From Xanthomonas sp. 3793 (GTDB taxonomy: Bacteria > Pseudomonadota > Gammaproteobacteria > Xanthomonadales > Xanthomonadaceae), in contig NZ_JANTYU010000005.1 in the NCBI RefSeq assembly GCF_024806835.1, positions 62,001 through 126,000 of the forward strand: DNA of 64,000 bases. Direction: 5' to 3'. A program made the translations under genes and the position numbers. The notes beneath the pieces were generated by a model, which worked only from the letters and a program-made list of their open reading frames with translations, had not been told where the DNA came from and made no database searches. Positions 44,276-54,256 of this stretch are shown here, in pieces. How positions within the stretch are numbered: the first letter of the stretch is position 1; each line of letters opens with the position of its first letter.

Positions 44276-44956
44276 ATGACAATCGAACTGAAGCCCGGCG
44301 GGCTATTGATCGCGATCGAAGGCATCGACGGCGCCGGCAAGACCACGCTTGCGCGCAACCTGGCGGCCGCCCTGCAGACAGCTGGCGCACGCGTGGTCTC
44401 CAGCAAGGAGCCGACCAACGGCCCCTGGGGCACGCAGTTGCGGCAATCCGCCGCCACCGGCCGCCTCAGCGCCGATGAAGAAGCCGAGTTGCTGATCCGC
44501 GACCGCCACGAACACGTCGACAGCTTGATCGCGCCGGCGCTGGCACGCGGCGAGGTCGTGATCCTGGACCGCTACTTCCCGTCGATGGTGGCCTACCAGG
44601 GCGCTGCCGGCTTGCCGCTGGACGCGCTGCTGGAGCGCAACGCCTTTGCCCCGCGCCCGGACGTGCTGTTGCTGCTCGACCTGCCGCCGCCCACCGGCCT
44701 GGCCCGCATCCGCGCCCGCGGCGACGCGCCCAACCACTTCGAAACCCAGGACAACCTGGAACGCTGCCGCGCGATCTTCAACGGGCTGCAATTGCCCGGC
44801 AAACAGGTGGTGGACGCCAGCGCCGATGCCGATAGCGTGCTGCGTCAGGCTCTGACCATCGTCATTGCCGCCCTGTCCGAGCGCCTGAGCAACGACGCGC
44901 ACGCAGACGCCGGCAAGGCCGCGCTGGACCTGCTGTCAGCGGGCCGCCCTGCCTGA
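44276..44956 (+). CDS. tmk: Thymidylate kinase (dTMP kinase-like)
   Basis: A 226-residue P-loop kinase: [11 protein letters not shown] at 14-24, [15 protein letters not shown] (in place of the common EPGGT-type LID/NMP segment), [16 protein letters not shown] (DRY motif), and a lid region with [13 protein letters not shown]. This is a divergent form of dTMP kinase; bacteria of this kind often also carry a standard tmk next to holB, so it could be a second nucleotide kinase. No operon partner is seen. The C-terminus extends about 20 residues past the usual end. Confidence 0.82.
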   Translation: MTIELKPGGLLIAIEGIDGAGKTTLARNLAAALQTAGARVVSSKEPTNGPWGTQLRQSAATGRLSADEEAELLIRDRHEHVDSLIAPALARGEVVILDRYFPSMVAYQGAAGLPLDALLERNAFAPRPDVLLLLDLPPPTGLARIRARGDAPNHFETQDNLERCRAIFNGLQLPGKQVVDASADADSVLRQALTIVIAALSERLSNDAHADAGKAALDLLSAGRPA

Positions 44957-45419
44957 TCGCCACGCCAGGGAGAGGTCGCGTGCTCCTGGCGGCCCAATCC
45001 GACACGACACCCACGCCTCACACCGATAACGCGCCCTACCGGTGACCCAGCCCCTCGCCCGCCGGGAAAGGCGCTGGGGGGAGGGTCCGGGCACGCAGCC
45101 ACGTCGAAACCACAGCGTCGCAGCGGACATCGCCGCACGCAGGTGTCCTGCGAATGGACCTGCCCGCCCGCGCGCCACTACCCCGTCCGCCCGACACACC
45201 TGCCCTTGCGAAAAGTATCGAAACGCGCGCCGCGTTTGTTCTGGCCGGAACAGTCCTTGGGTAGGAGAACGGCATGCGACGACATCGACGCCACCGCCAG
45301 GCATCAACGCGAAGGTCAACCTGCCCGCAGGCACGCGCACGCTCCCGCATGACACAGACACAACGCAGCGAGCGCGCCAGCAGCACGCGCGATCGAAAGC
45401 TTGATGGGAGTGTCCAAGA
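44957..45419. repeat. Gap with a degraded GGGAG/CCCTC element
   Basis: 463 bases with no gene. 45048-45088 (CCCCTCGCCCGCCGGG, GGCGCTGGGGGGAGGG) resembles the interspersed element at 21705-21838. The remainder is GC-rich and structureless as far as seen. Confidence 0.45.
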
Positions 45420-45495
45420 TGGTGCCGGCACCCGGATTCGAACTGGGGACCTACCGCTTACAAGGCGGTTGCTCTACCAACTGAGCTATGCCGGC
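45420..45495 (-). tRNA. tRNA-Thr (anticodon UGU)
   Basis: 76 bases read on the - strand. Acceptor stem GCCGGCA / TGCCGGC, D-arm with AGCTCAGTTGGTAGAGC, anticodon stem ACCGC/GCGGT with loop CTTGTAA (UGU), T-arm GGTTCGAATCC-type, and encoded CCA at 45422-45420. It is the only RNA gene seen in this window. Confidence 0.95.
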
Positions 45496-45527
45496 ACTGG
45501 TGGGCGCATTGCGCGCCGGTGCGCATT

Positions 45528-46370
45528 CTAGCGCAGCGCGGCGCAGTCTAGCGATCGTTGACGCGCTGCACCCGCAGCGCTCTGCAAGGCAGCGGCCGCC
45601 GCCGTGCTGCGCACATCGATCCACCAGCGCGATTGACCGTTGCCGCTGGGCACCAACTGCGCCGGAAAGCCTGCACTGACCAGACTGGCCTGGCGCCGCT
45701 CCGCGCGCTCGCGGCTTTGATACTGCCCCAGCGCAACCGTGTTGTCCTCGCCCTGCGCAATCACGTAGTAGTCGCCGATGCCGGCGGCCGCAATGCGCTT
45801 GACCAGGGCCTGCGCCGCGGCGCGGTCGCCCACGTTGGGCAACATCACCCGGAACGTGCTGACCCCGGCGTCGGTGTCCTCGCGCACGCCGGCACGGCTG
45901 GCCTGGCCGCGGACACGCGCCAGTGCGGCATCGGCTTCGCTGCGTGCCGCATACGGCCCCACGCTGACGCAGCGCTCCGGGGCGGCCGGCGGTGTCGGCG
46001 CTGGAGCCGACTTGGCGTGGGCGGTGCTTTCGTCAACAGATCTGGTCGTGCTGTTCGCTGCCGCTGGACGCGCGGCGGTCTCGGCCACCGCCGGCGTTGG
46101 CACAGGCACCGCCGCTGCTGCTGTCGCCGCAGAGGCCGGCGCAGTGGAATCAGCCGCTGCAGCGGCATCCGGGGTCGCGGCGGTCGCCGCTTCGGGACGC
46201 GGCACCGCTGCTGTCGCCCTGGTCGGCAACATCGGCAACAGGTCCAATCGGGCAACCCCGGACGGCTGCGGCGGCGCGGCCGGTGGCGCCGGCGGTGGCT
46301 GCAAGGCCCACCACAGTGCCACCCCGGCATTGAGGATGATCAGGACAACGATGAGCGCGCGTACGTACAT
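45528..46370 (-). CDS. SPOR-domain membrane protein
   Basis: A 280-residue protein: one N-terminal transmembrane helix (about 4-24, RALIVVLIILNAGVALWWA), a long Pro/Ala/Thr-rich periplasmic linker (25-132) and a C-terminal SPOR-type region in two parts (CVSVGPYAARSEADAALARV and VALGQYQSRERAERRQASLVSAGFPAQLV). SPOR domains bind denuded septal peptidoglycan; the protein is probably a division-associated factor. It starts a minus-strand run with coaX and birA further upstream. Confidence 0.87.
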   Translation of the reverse strand: MYVRALIVVLIILNAGVALWWALQPPPAPPAAPPQPSGVARLDLLPMLPTRATAAVPRPEAATAATPDAAAAADSTAPASAATAAAAVPVPTPAVAETAARPAAANSTTRSVDESTAHAKSAPAPTPPAAPERCVSVGPYAARSEADAALARVRGQASRAGVREDTDAGVSTFRVMLPNVGDRAAAQALVKRIAAAGIGDYYVIAQGEDNTVALGQYQSRERAERRQASLVSAGFPAQLVPSGNGQSRWWIDVRSTAAAAALQSAAGAARQRSLDCAALR

Positions 46371-46612
46371 GCGCCGATTTTAGAGCGTGTCATGTGGCTT
46401 GGGGCGAGTGCGAAGTATTCCGTGGCGCGACTGCAGCATGCGCGCAACGCACGCTCGGCGCGCCACCGCACTTCCCCTTGCCCCGGCCGGCGGCAACGCG
46501 CAGCTCTGCATGAGGCTACGACGCCGGCGCGCCAGGCAGCCCGCCACCACAGGATATCCATGCGGACCACGGGGGCCCCACGCATCTCGTCCAACCCGCA
46601 TAAGGCAGCGCT

Positions 46613-47341
46613 TTACGGCGAGGACGAATGCATCGCCCAGGTCGCCAGTCCGTCCAGCACCAAGGCCGCGCGGAAGCTGGCATCGGGCAACAACGGCAGC
46701 AGCGGTGGCGCGCCGCCGCCATGCACCAGCAGCCGCACCGGCACACCCAGGCTACGCTGTGCGTGGTGCAGGCTGCGCTCAATCAGCGCCACCGCCGCGC
46801 CATCGCAGCCGGAGGTCAGCGCGTCGTCGGTGTCGTTGGCCAGCTCGACATAGGCTCCGCCGCTGGCCGGCAATTGCACCGCACGTGCATGCAGCGCTTC
46901 GCGCATGGTGGTCGGCGAGGCGGCGATCCGCCCGCCGTGGTGCTGCCCATCGGCACCGAGCACGTCGATGGTCAGCGCGGTGCCCACCCCGGCCACCAGC
47001 ACTGGCGCATCGCCACGTGCGCCCAGCAAGGCCAGAAACCGATCCACGCCAAAGCGGCCCGGGTCGGCATAGGCGATGCGGATACCGGTGCATTCGGCCA
47101 TGGTCCGCACGATGCGCACCTGCTCGAAGCGCTCCTGCAGGCAAGCGATCATCCGCTGCGTCAATGCGGGCGCCGCCACGCTGGCCACGTGCGCAATGCG
47201 CCCGGACGGCAGCGCCGACAGCGCGGTCGCATCCATCGCTTCGGCACCGTGCGTCCACGCCTGCACATCGCCGGCGCGGTTGCCGTGCAGCGGTGCATAT
47301 TTGAAACGCGAATTCCCCAGGTCGAACAACCACTCGCTCAT
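46613..47341 (-). CDS. coaX: Type III pantothenate kinase
   Basis: A 242-residue CoaX, first step of coenzyme A synthesis. Motif 1 is FDLGNSRFK, motif 2 GVDRFLALLGAR, and motif 3 GVGTALTIDVL, all of the type III enzyme. It overlaps birA by four bases (ATGA at 47338), the usual birA-coaX order in this group, so both are translated from one message. A longer frame upstream runs through birA in another phase and is not used. Confidence 0.95.
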   Translation of the reverse strand: MSEWLFDLGNSRFKYAPLHGNRAGDVQAWTHGAEAMDATALSALPSGRIAHVASVAAPALTQRMIACLQERFEQVRIVRTMAECTGIRIAYADPGRFGVDRFLALLGARGDAPVLVAGVGTALTIDVLGADGQHHGGRIAASPTTMREALHARAVQLPASGGAYVELANDTDDALTSGCDGAAVALIERSLHHAQRSLGVPVRLLVHGGGAPPLLPLLPDASFRAALVLDGLATWAMHSSSP

Positions 47342-48318
47342 GCAGGTCTCACACTGACTTCTCCGGAGTGGAACAGGCGCAGCGTTTCGCCCAGTTGCAC
47401 CCGCAATGCACCGTCGGCGGCCAGACCGAGCGCGATGCCGTGATGCAAAGTCCCGGCTTCCTCGACCTGCACGGAGCGCCCGCTCAGCACATCCAGCGCC
47501 GCATACCGGTCCAGAAACGGCGCCAGCCCCTGCGCCTCGAACAGGTCCAGTGCCGGCAACAGCGCCGATAGCACCGCGGCCACCACCGTGTCGCGCGCCA
47601 CCGCACGGCCGGCCAGGGTATCCAGATCCACCCAGGGCTGGTCGATGGCGGCGGCCGACGCTGGCGGCATGTGCACGTTCAAGCCCAGCCCGATCACCGC
47701 GCGCGCATTGCCGGCCATCTCGCCACCGCCTTCGATCAGCAGCCCGCCCAGCTTGCGTCCGCGCGCCAGCAGGTCGTTGGGCCACTTCAGACCGACATCG
47801 GCAAACCCGCACCCGCGCAGGGCTTCGGCCACTGCCACGCCTACCGCCAGGCTCAGCCCGGCCAGCTGGCCCAACCCGCCACCGAAACGGCGCGATGCCG
47901 ATAGATAGATGTGTGCGGCCAGCGGCGAGGTCCACTGACGGCCGCGTCGACCGCGCCCGCCGGTCTGGCGCTCGGCCAGCAACACGGACACCCCGCGCTC
48001 GGGTGCCGGGCGTGCCAGCAGCGTGGTGTTGGTGGATTCCAGGGTCCAGGCCAGCTCCAGCGCGGCCAGGCCCGCTGCCGCGTCGGCCGCCATGGCGGCA
48101 AGGATACGCGCAACATCCAGCAGGTCCAGCGGCGCGGCCAGGCGGTAGCCATCGCCTGCCCGCCCGTCGATGTCGACACCGGCCGCGCGCAAGTTCTGGA
48201 TGCGCTTCCACACCGCGGCACGGGTCAACCCGGCATCGCGCGCCAGCGCATCGCCGGACAGCCGGCCGCTTGCAAGTTTGGCCAGCAACGCGCGGTCGTC
48301 CACGGCAACGGTTCCCAA
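47338..48318 (-). CDS. birA: Biotin-protein ligase/biotin operon repressor
   Basis: A 326-residue bifunctional BirA. The N-terminal helix-turn-helix (SGDALARDAGLTRAAVWKRIQNLRAAG) marks it as the repressor type. The ligase core has GGRGRRGRQW (biotin/ATP loop, near residue 117) and LKWPNDLLARGRKLGGLLIE, followed by a C-terminal SH3-like domain (SVQVEEAGTLHHGIALGL). The frame starts at TTG (48318); a GTG at 48303 is an equally plausible start, removing five residues. Confidence 0.93.
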   Translation of the reverse strand: MGTVAVDDRALLAKLASGRLSGDALARDAGLTRAAVWKRIQNLRAAGVDIDGRAGDGYRLAAPLDLLDVARILAAMAADAAAGLAALELAWTLESTNTTLLARPAPERGVSVLLAERQTGGRGRRGRQWTSPLAAHIYLSASRRFGGGLGQLAGLSLAVGVAVAEALRGCGFADVGLKWPNDLLARGRKLGGLLIEGGGEMAGNARAVIGLGLNVHMPPASAAAIDQPWVDLDTLAGRAVARDTVVAAVLSALLPALDLFEAQGLAPFLDRYAALDVLSGRSVQVEEAGTLHHGIALGLAADGALRVQLGETLRLFHSGEVSVRPA

Positions 48319-48432
48319 ATCGATCCGTGAAAGTATGCGCCAAGCCTTCCCAGCCGCCCAGCGCGGCTTGCGTGAGGGAGTGAAAAGCGCGTTATGATCG
48401 GGAACTCACGCCGCTTGCCCTGGATGTGGACG

Positions 48433-48708
48433 ATGCGCCGACTCACGGTTTGCCTGCTGTTCTTGTTGGCTCCGCTTGCCGCCCTGGCATCGGACCAGTT
48501 GGTCGACGGCGATCATGAGAGCTGTGTCAGCACCAACTCGGCCGCACGCGGCAGAACGCCCAGTGGCGAACCGGCAACACCGGCACGCGCGCCGCAGCAC
48601 AAGCCGGCACCTGCAACCGGCGGTGGTGGCAGCGATGGAGACGCCCTGTTCCCGCGCATGCGCATGATGCCGCGCTGGCACAGCTTTCTGCCGGGTATGT
48701 TCCGCTGA
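48433..48708 (+). CDS. Small secreted hypothetical protein
   Basis: A 91-residue protein with a signal peptide (MRRLTVCLLFLLAPLAALA). The mature part is polar, Gly/Pro/Arg-rich and contains one Cys. In-frame ATGs at 48394 and 48424 would give longer forms. No homologue is recognised. Divergent from birA and followed 8 bases later by the M90 peptidase gene. Confidence 0.55.
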   Translation: MRRLTVCLLFLLAPLAALASDQLVDGDHESCVSTNSAARGRTPSGEPATPARAPQHKPAPATGGGGSDGDALFPRMRMMPRWHSFLPGMFR

Positions 48709-48716
48709 TCCAGTGG

Positions 48717-49472
48717 TTGACGCGCTGGCTACGCCGGCCGCCGCTCGAGATTCCTGACGCGCTCTGGCAACCGGTGTGTGACCGCTGCGCCTGGATCGCC
48801 GCCCTCGGTGCCCAGCGCCAGCAACGTCTGCGTGCGCTCACCGCGCAGTTCCTGGGTCAGAAGACCATTTCGCCGGTCGATGGATTGCAACTGCAGCCGC
48901 ACGATCACGTCCTGCTGGCTGCCACCTGCTGCCTGCCGTTACTGGAAATCGGCGCAGCGGGATGGCGCGGCTGGTCGCAGCTGATCGTCTATCCGGACGC
49001 CTTCCGCGTGCAGCGCACCCATGTGGATGCGGCCGGCGTCATGCATACCTGGGACGACACCCTGATCGGCGAAGCGTGGGAGCAGGGGCCGCTGATCGTC
49101 AGCTGGGCCGACGTGCAGGCAGACCTGCACGACCCGTGCGCCGGCTTCAACGTGATCGTGCATGAGATGGCGCACAAGCTCGATGCCCTGGATGGTGCGC
49201 TCGATGGCACGCCGCCACTGCCGCACGAGGTGCAGCGCCGCTGGGCACGCGATTTCCAGCATGCCTTCGATGCGTTCTGCCGACGTGTGGATGCCGGCGA
49301 AGACACCGAGATCGACCCGTACGCTGCCGAAGCACCGGAGGAATTCTTCGCGGTCGTCAGCGAATACCACTTCTCCGCGCCGCAGGTGCTGGAGCGCCTG
49401 ATGCCGGCCGTGGCCGCACATCTGGTCGGTGTTTATGGGCGATCGCCGTTTGCATCACCGCCGGCGCGTTGA
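48717..49472 (+). CDS. mtfA: MtfA-like zinc peptidase (M90)
   Basis: A 251-residue metallopeptidase of the MtfA family. The zinc motif HEMAHKLD lies near residue 149, with the third ligand probably Glu in APEEFFAVVSEYHF. Residues 80-100 carry the LIVYPDAF signature. In E. coli MtfA controls glucose PTS through Mlc; no PTS gene is seen here. The only start near the coding region is TTG at 48717. Confidence 0.9.
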   Translation: MTRWLRRPPLEIPDALWQPVCDRCAWIAALGAQRQQRLRALTAQFLGQKTISPVDGLQLQPHDHVLLAATCCLPLLEIGAAGWRGWSQLIVYPDAFRVQRTHVDAAGVMHTWDDTLIGEAWEQGPLIVSWADVQADLHDPCAGFNVIVHEMAHKLDALDGALDGTPPLPHEVQRRWARDFQHAFDAFCRRVDAGEDTEIDPYAAEAPEEFFAVVSEYHFSAPQVLERLMPAVAAHLVGVYGRSPFASPPAR

Positions 49473-49842
49473 TGGTGCTGCGCGGTGGCTGTGCATGGCT
49501 GCGGCAAGCGCTTGAAGCATTCCTTGGTTTGCAGATAGTGCGGCCGGGCGCTTCGACACCCGCACGCATGCACCCGCGTGTCGCAACGAGTCATCGCGGA
49601 GCAGCGCATGGTCCGGAACCTTGGACAACGGGAGCGGACGCGCCAGCACCTCGCACCCAAGGCCAGCGGCGCTTCGGTTGCCTGAGAGCAGCATCGTTTT
49701 GGCGCGCACCGGGAGCGGCTGATCGACAGCACATGGCCGCCAGCTCATGCGCACGGCCCAGAGCCGCTGCATTGCGCGGTGCATGCCGATTTCAACACCG
49801 CCCTGCGCGCCCAACGGTCCTGCCATCGGCGGGCGGCGCGCC
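49473..49842. other. Non-coding gap
   Basis: 370 bases between convergent genes with no credible coding sequence. No hairpin with a T-run was noticed. Confidence 0.5.
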
Positions 49843-51030
49843 CTACACCAAGCCAAGATCCCGTGGTGTCGCGCCCGGAAACACGCGCTCCAGCTGCGCC
49901 GGCGAGAGCCCCCACAGCCGCTGCAGCACGCCGCCGAACAGGCTGCGGTAATTGGTCAGCACCGGATAATCGCGATTTTGCAGCAGCTGCGCCTGATCCA
50001 CCGCAACCTGCTCGCCGGCAATGCGCCCGCCGCGCACGCCACCGCCCAACACCCAGTAGGTGGTGCCATGCCCGTGATCGGTACCCTTGCTGCCGTTCTC
50101 GCGGAAGGTCCGGCCGAATTCGGAGATCACCACCACCACCGTCTCGTTCCACGCCGGGCCCAACGCATCGGCATACGCAGCCAGCCCTTCGCCGAGATTG
50201 CGCAAGTTATTGGCCAGTCCGCCCGCAACACTGCCCTGATTGGCATGCGTATCCCAGCCGCCGACATCCACAAATCCCAGCCGATACCGCTCGCGCATCA
50301 AGCTCGCCATGCGCCGGGTTTCATCGGCAAAGCTGCGTGCGCTGGCAGCGCCACGGCCGGCCTGCTCCATCTCTTCGCGCAACTGGGCGGTGACCTGCTG
50401 GCGCAACGCAAGTCCTTCGCGCGCTGCCGTCGCCAGTGGCGTAGCGTCGTACATCTGCGACAGGATCTGCGATTGACGCGCGTCCAGTCCGCCCTTGCCG
50501 ATGCCCCTCAACGACACGTTGGGCAGATCGCCGCCGCCCTGGAAGGTCAGCGGCAGCGAATCGGTAAAGGCAATCGCCGGCACACCGCTGAGCACGCCCG
50601 ACAGGCGTGCCATGAACCCGGAACGGTAATCGCGATGCTTGCCGGCCTGGCCGGATTCGATGTCGTCCTGGGTTTCGAAGTGGCTGCGCGACACATCGTC
50701 GGTGCCGGCAAACGGCACGAACGCCAGTTGATTGCGCTGCCACAACGGCAGCAAGGCATCGCGCATCACCGGGTTGAGACCCCATTGTGCGTCCAGCGCG
50801 ATGGCGCTGTCGGGATTGGCCGCATCCGGTCGCGCAATCGCAAGCGTGGGCCGCGACTGATAATAAAAATCGCTGCCGTGCGGCACCAACAGATTGTTGC
50901 TGTCGTAGCCGCCGCGCAAGAACACCACCAGCATGCGCGCGCTATCACGTGGCGCGGCAAACAAGCGGCCGGCCCAAGGCAGCGCTGTGGCCGCGGCGGC
51001 AGAAGCAAGCAGGAATTGACGTCGTTGCAT
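49843..51030 (-). CDS. DUF1501 protein with Tat-type signal
   Basis: A 395-residue exported protein. The N-terminus MQRRQFLLASAAAATALPWA carries the twin-arginine RRQFLLA motif. The mature domain is alkaline-phosphatase-like DUF1501: VVFLRGGYDSNNLLVP, the D-H pair in FVPFAGTDDVSRSHF and, near the end, VVISEFGRTFRENGSKGTDHGHGT. It lies 67 bases after the DUF1800 gene. Such pairs are common in proteobacteria and planctomycetes; the substrate is unknown. Confidence 0.92.
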   Translation of the reverse strand: MQRRQFLLASAAAATALPWAGRLFAAPRDSARMLVVFLRGGYDSNNLLVPHGSDFYYQSRPTLAIARPDAANPDSAIALDAQWGLNPVMRDALLPLWQRNQLAFVPFAGTDDVSRSHFETQDDIESGQAGKHRDYRSGFMARLSGVLSGVPAIAFTDSLPLTFQGGGDLPNVSLRGIGKGGLDARQSQILSQMYDATPLATAAREGLALRQQVTAQLREEMEQAGRGAASARSFADETRRMASLMRERYRLGFVDVGGWDTHANQGSVAGGLANNLRNLGEGLAAYADALGPAWNETVVVVISEFGRTFRENGSKGTDHGHGTTYWVLGGGVRGGRIAGEQVAVDQAQLLQNRDYPVLTNYRSLFGGVLQRLWGLSPAQLERVFPGATPRDLGLV

Positions 51031-51097
51031 GGTGTACTCCCACGGCGATGACTGCATCGCACTCGGTGAATCCGCGTCGGTGAACCAGTGATGTGAG

Positions 51098-52687
51098 TCA
51101 GCGATAGTTGAAGTCCGGCGACGCCAGCAGAAATCCGTTCCATTCCGCCGGCGAGCGCGCCTGCTCCAGCGCCTGCTGCGTGCCTGTCGCCAGCGATGGC
51201 GCGATCCAGCGATACGCCGCGCGCGTGTCGATGCGCGTCGGGGGCGGAATCGGCGTGTAGTTGTCGCCATCGCGCCGGAACAATTGTCTGGGGCCGCTGC
51301 CCAGCGCGCGCGCCACTTCGAACCGGCGCGCCAGTTGCCCGGAGCTGGTCCAGGCCTGCGAGTGCAGCGACCATCCATCCGGGGTGATGCGGCCGAATAA
51401 CGGCTCGCCCAGTTGCTGCACCCAGCTGGCCATCGGGGCGGCATTGATCACCGGCTGGTCCTCGTAGGCCAGCCGCATCGCCGACACCACGAAGCGATTG
51501 GGGTCCTTGAACTTGCGCGGCTGCGCCTGTGCAAATTCCGCAGAAGCCAGCATGGTCTGCATGACCTTGCCGATATCGCCGTCGCTGCGCTGGAAGACGC
51601 TGGCCATCCGCGCAACCAGCGCTGGCGGTGGCGTGTCGCTGACGAAGTACTCGGCCATGCGTTGCGAGACGAAGTGCGCACATGCCCGCTGGCGCACCAA
51701 CACCTGCACGGCACGTTCAATCTCATCCAGGCCACCGCCGGCAATCTGCTGACCGAGCAGCATCTTGTCGCCGGGCTGATGGCGCGCCGGGTTGAATTCG
51801 AACACTCCCTTGCGCACCGCCTGTGGCTGGCCAGGCACGGTCGCCGACACCGGCGGCGCACCATCGGCCTTGATCGGCACCAGGCCCGCGCCGGTCAGGA
51901 TCAACGCGAGCTGCTGCACGTCCTGCTGGGTGTAGCCACCATGCACGCCCAACGTGTGCAGCTCCATCAGCTCACGCGCGTAGTTCTCGTTGACCTTACC
52001 CTTGGCATTTTTGGCGTTGTCCAGATACTCGAGCATCGCCGGGCTTTGCAGCGTGGCCATCACCAGGTCGGCGAACTTGCCGGTGGCATTGGGACGGATC
52101 GCGTTTTCCATGTAATCGGCGGCCATCCACTTCACGCGGCCTTTGTCGGCGTACACGCTGAAGTGATTGAGCCAGAACCACACCAGTTGCTCGCGCAGCT
52201 GATCCGGTGCATATACCGCACGCAGCAGTTGCGCCTGACGCGCCTGGGTGAGCATCTGCCCGCCGCGCGCCTGCCAGTCCTTGCGCAAGGCCACTTTCTC
52301 ATCGCCATCGGGCATGGCCTGAAGCCGGATCTTGTCGGCCTCGTAGCGGGTCAGCAAGGTTTCCAGCGGGGTATGCAACGCATCGAAGCCCTGCAGCTGC
52401 GCGCGCACCGGCGCCGGTAACGCAGCATCGTCGCTGGGCTGGAGCAGCAGCGCGCCATAGCGTTTCGGGCCGAGCCGCTGCAACTGCGCTGCGCCATCGG
52501 CATCCACACCGTAGGTGGCACGTTGCAGCCAGCGCGTCTGGGTCGGTGTCAGCGGCGTTTCGGCAGCGTGGCCGGCCGCAGCCAACGCGCAGCCGGCAAG
52601 CAGCAACGCACGGCCCCAGGTGCGCGGCCATCGCCGTGGCAAAGGGCGCGTCTGCGCGCAAGAGACCTGTGCAATGCGCTCGCTCAT
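51098..52687 (-). CDS. DUF1800 protein, secreted
   Basis: A 529-residue protein. A long basic leader and hydrophobic stretch (GRALLLAGCALAAAGHA) precede the DUF1800 domain: LVWFWLNHFSVYADKG, NYARELMELHTLGVHGGYTQQDVQQLALILTG and RMAEYFVSDTPP, in the family's order. GGAG nine bases before the ATG at 52687 supports this start over the two upstream in-frame ATGs. First of the DUF1800/DUF1501 pair. Confidence 0.92.
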   Translation of the reverse strand: MSERIAQVSCAQTRPLPRRWPRTWGRALLLAGCALAAAGHAAETPLTPTQTRWLQRATYGVDADGAAQLQRLGPKRYGALLLQPSDDAALPAPVRAQLQGFDALHTPLETLLTRYEADKIRLQAMPDGDEKVALRKDWQARGGQMLTQARQAQLLRAVYAPDQLREQLVWFWLNHFSVYADKGRVKWMAADYMENAIRPNATGKFADLVMATLQSPAMLEYLDNAKNAKGKVNENYARELMELHTLGVHGGYTQQDVQQLALILTGAGLVPIKADGAPPVSATVPGQPQAVRKGVFEFNPARHQPGDKMLLGQQIAGGGLDEIERAVQVLVRQRACAHFVSQRMAEYFVSDTPPPALVARMASVFQRSDGDIGKVMQTMLASAEFAQAQPRKFKDPNRFVVSAMRLAYEDQPVINAAPMASWVQQLGEPLFGRITPDGWSLHSQAWTSSGQLARRFEVARALGSGPRQLFRRDGDNYTPIPPPTRIDTRAAYRWIAPSLATGTQQALEQARSPAEWNGFLLASPDFNYR

Positions 52688-52810
52688 GCAGCTCTCCATC
52701 GCAGGTACCTGCAACCGGACCAGTATGGTCAAGCAAACGTTCGAGGCGTTAAACGGTTGTCGGAGCCGTGCAGGCCATTGCCCACGGGTTCATCCGGACA
52801 CGCGCGCGTG

Positions 52811-54226
52811 TCACAACCCCGGAGGCAGGGTCACATCGAAGCGGGCGCCACCCAGCTCCTGCGAACGCACCACCTGCAGCTCACCGCGGTAGGCCTTGAT
52901 CAGGTCCTGCACGATCGACATGCCGATGCCATGGCCCTGTACGCGCTCATCGCCACGCACGCCACGTTGCAGGATCTTGGCGACATCTTCCGGCGCAATG
53001 CCGGGTCCGTCGTCTTCCACCGACAGGATCAGGCCGGCACGCCGGCTGCCGGTGGTCGGGCCGGGCTGTGCGGTCAGCAGCACCCGGCTGCGCGCCCACT
53101 TGAAGCCGTTTTCCAGCAGGTTGCCCAGCAATTCCTGCAGATCGCCCGGCTCGCCATGAAAGCGCGCATCCGGGGAAATATCGAATTCGCACAGCACGCC
53201 CTTGATCGAATACACCTTTTCCAGACCGCGCACGATTTCTTCGGCGGACGGCTCGATCTGCAAGGGGGCGGCAAACAGTTTGTGGCCGCTGGAGGCTGCA
53301 CGCGCCAGCTGATACGACACCAGGTCGTTCATGCGCCGCAGCTGCACGTCCATCTCCTTGTGCAGGTCGTGCTCGGAAGCGCCGCTGTCGAGCTGCGTGC
53401 GCAGTACCGCGATCGGCGTCTTCAGGCTGTGCGCCAGGTCGGCCAGCGTATTGCGTTGGCGCTCCAGATTATCGCGCTCGCTCTCGATGAAGGCGTTGAT
53501 GCTGTCGGTCAGCGGCTCCAGCTCGCGTGGATGCTGCTCGCTCATGCGCTGGATCTCGCCGCGCTGCACCTTGGTCAGCTCGTTGATCACGCGCCGCAGC
53601 GGACGCAGGCTCCATTGCAGGATGAAGGCCTGCAGCACCAGCAGCACCACGCCGGCACTGCCGAGGTAAAACCATACCGCGCCACGGAAAACACGTAGCT
53701 GCGCGCCCATCGAGCGCGCGTCTTCCATCACATAGATGGTGTAGGGGATCTCGCCGCCGTGCTCGCGCTCGACGTAGCTGACGCCCAGGCCATAGCGATA
53801 CAACTGGCCCAGGCTGCCATCGATCTGGGTCATCTCCAGCGGCCCGATGAATTCTTCCTGGCGCGGCTCCAGCATGCGGCCATGCGGAATGTTCGGGCCT
53901 TCGGCCGACATCGAGGTCCAGCTTTCGTCCGGACGCACCACTTCCACGTACAGACCGCCGCCTGGCACATCGAAGCGCGGGTCGGGTGGTTGCCCGCCGA
54001 TATAGATCGAGCCGTCGCGGACAAAGTCGATGTTGGCAGCGTAAGCCGAGGCGTAGTTCTTCAGCCGCTCACGCAGGTTCTTCTCGGCGGTGTCGGCAAA
54101 GGCGACATCCAGGGCGTACCCGGCCAGCGCCAGGAAGGCCACCAGGCTGAGGCTGGCGGCCAGCAGCTGGCGCGCCTGCAAAGAGCGCGGGCGCCAGCGT
54201 TTGTACCACTTGGAGCGCATCGGCAC
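52811..54226 (-). CDS. phoQ: Sensor histidine kinase PhoQ
   Basis: A 471-residue kinase downstream of PhoP by 30 bases. TM1 is near residues 20-40 and TM2 near 183-203, enclosing a 140-residue PhoQ-like sensor domain. HAMP-like segment RRVINELTKVQRGEIQRM follows. H-box LADLAHSLKTPIAVLR (His266) has the PhoQ-type Ser in place of the usual Glu after His. N-box LGNLLENGFKWA and G-boxes are intact. Senses divalent cations or antimicrobial peptides in relatives. The start is GTG at 54226; an ATG six bases later is also possible. Confidence 0.9.
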   Translation of the reverse strand: MPMRSKWYKRWRPRSLQARQLLAASLSLVAFLALAGYALDVAFADTAEKNLRERLKNYASAYAANIDFVRDGSIYIGGQPPDPRFDVPGGGLYVEVVRPDESWTSMSAEGPNIPHGRMLEPRQEEFIGPLEMTQIDGSLGQLYRYGLGVSYVEREHGGEIPYTIYVMEDARSMGAQLRVFRGAVWFYLGSAGVVLLVLQAFILQWSLRPLRRVINELTKVQRGEIQRMSEQHPRELEPLTDSINAFIESERDNLERQRNTLADLAHSLKTPIAVLRTQLDSGASEHDLHKEMDVQLRRMNDLVSYQLARAASSGHKLFAAPLQIEPSAEEIVRGLEKVYSIKGVLCEFDISPDARFHGEPGDLQELLGNLLENGFKWARSRVLLTAQPGPTTGSRRAGLILSVEDDGPGIAPEDVAKILQRGVRGDERVQGHGIGMSIVQDLIKAYRGELQVVRSQELGGARFDVTLPPGL

Positions 54227-54256
54227 CTAAGTCTTCCTGCCTGCCGACGCGCGGAC

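Noticed and set aside
52523..53698. A 391-residue + strand frame opposite DUF1800 and phoQ
   Set aside because: Antisense to two well-supported genes; no motif or start signal.
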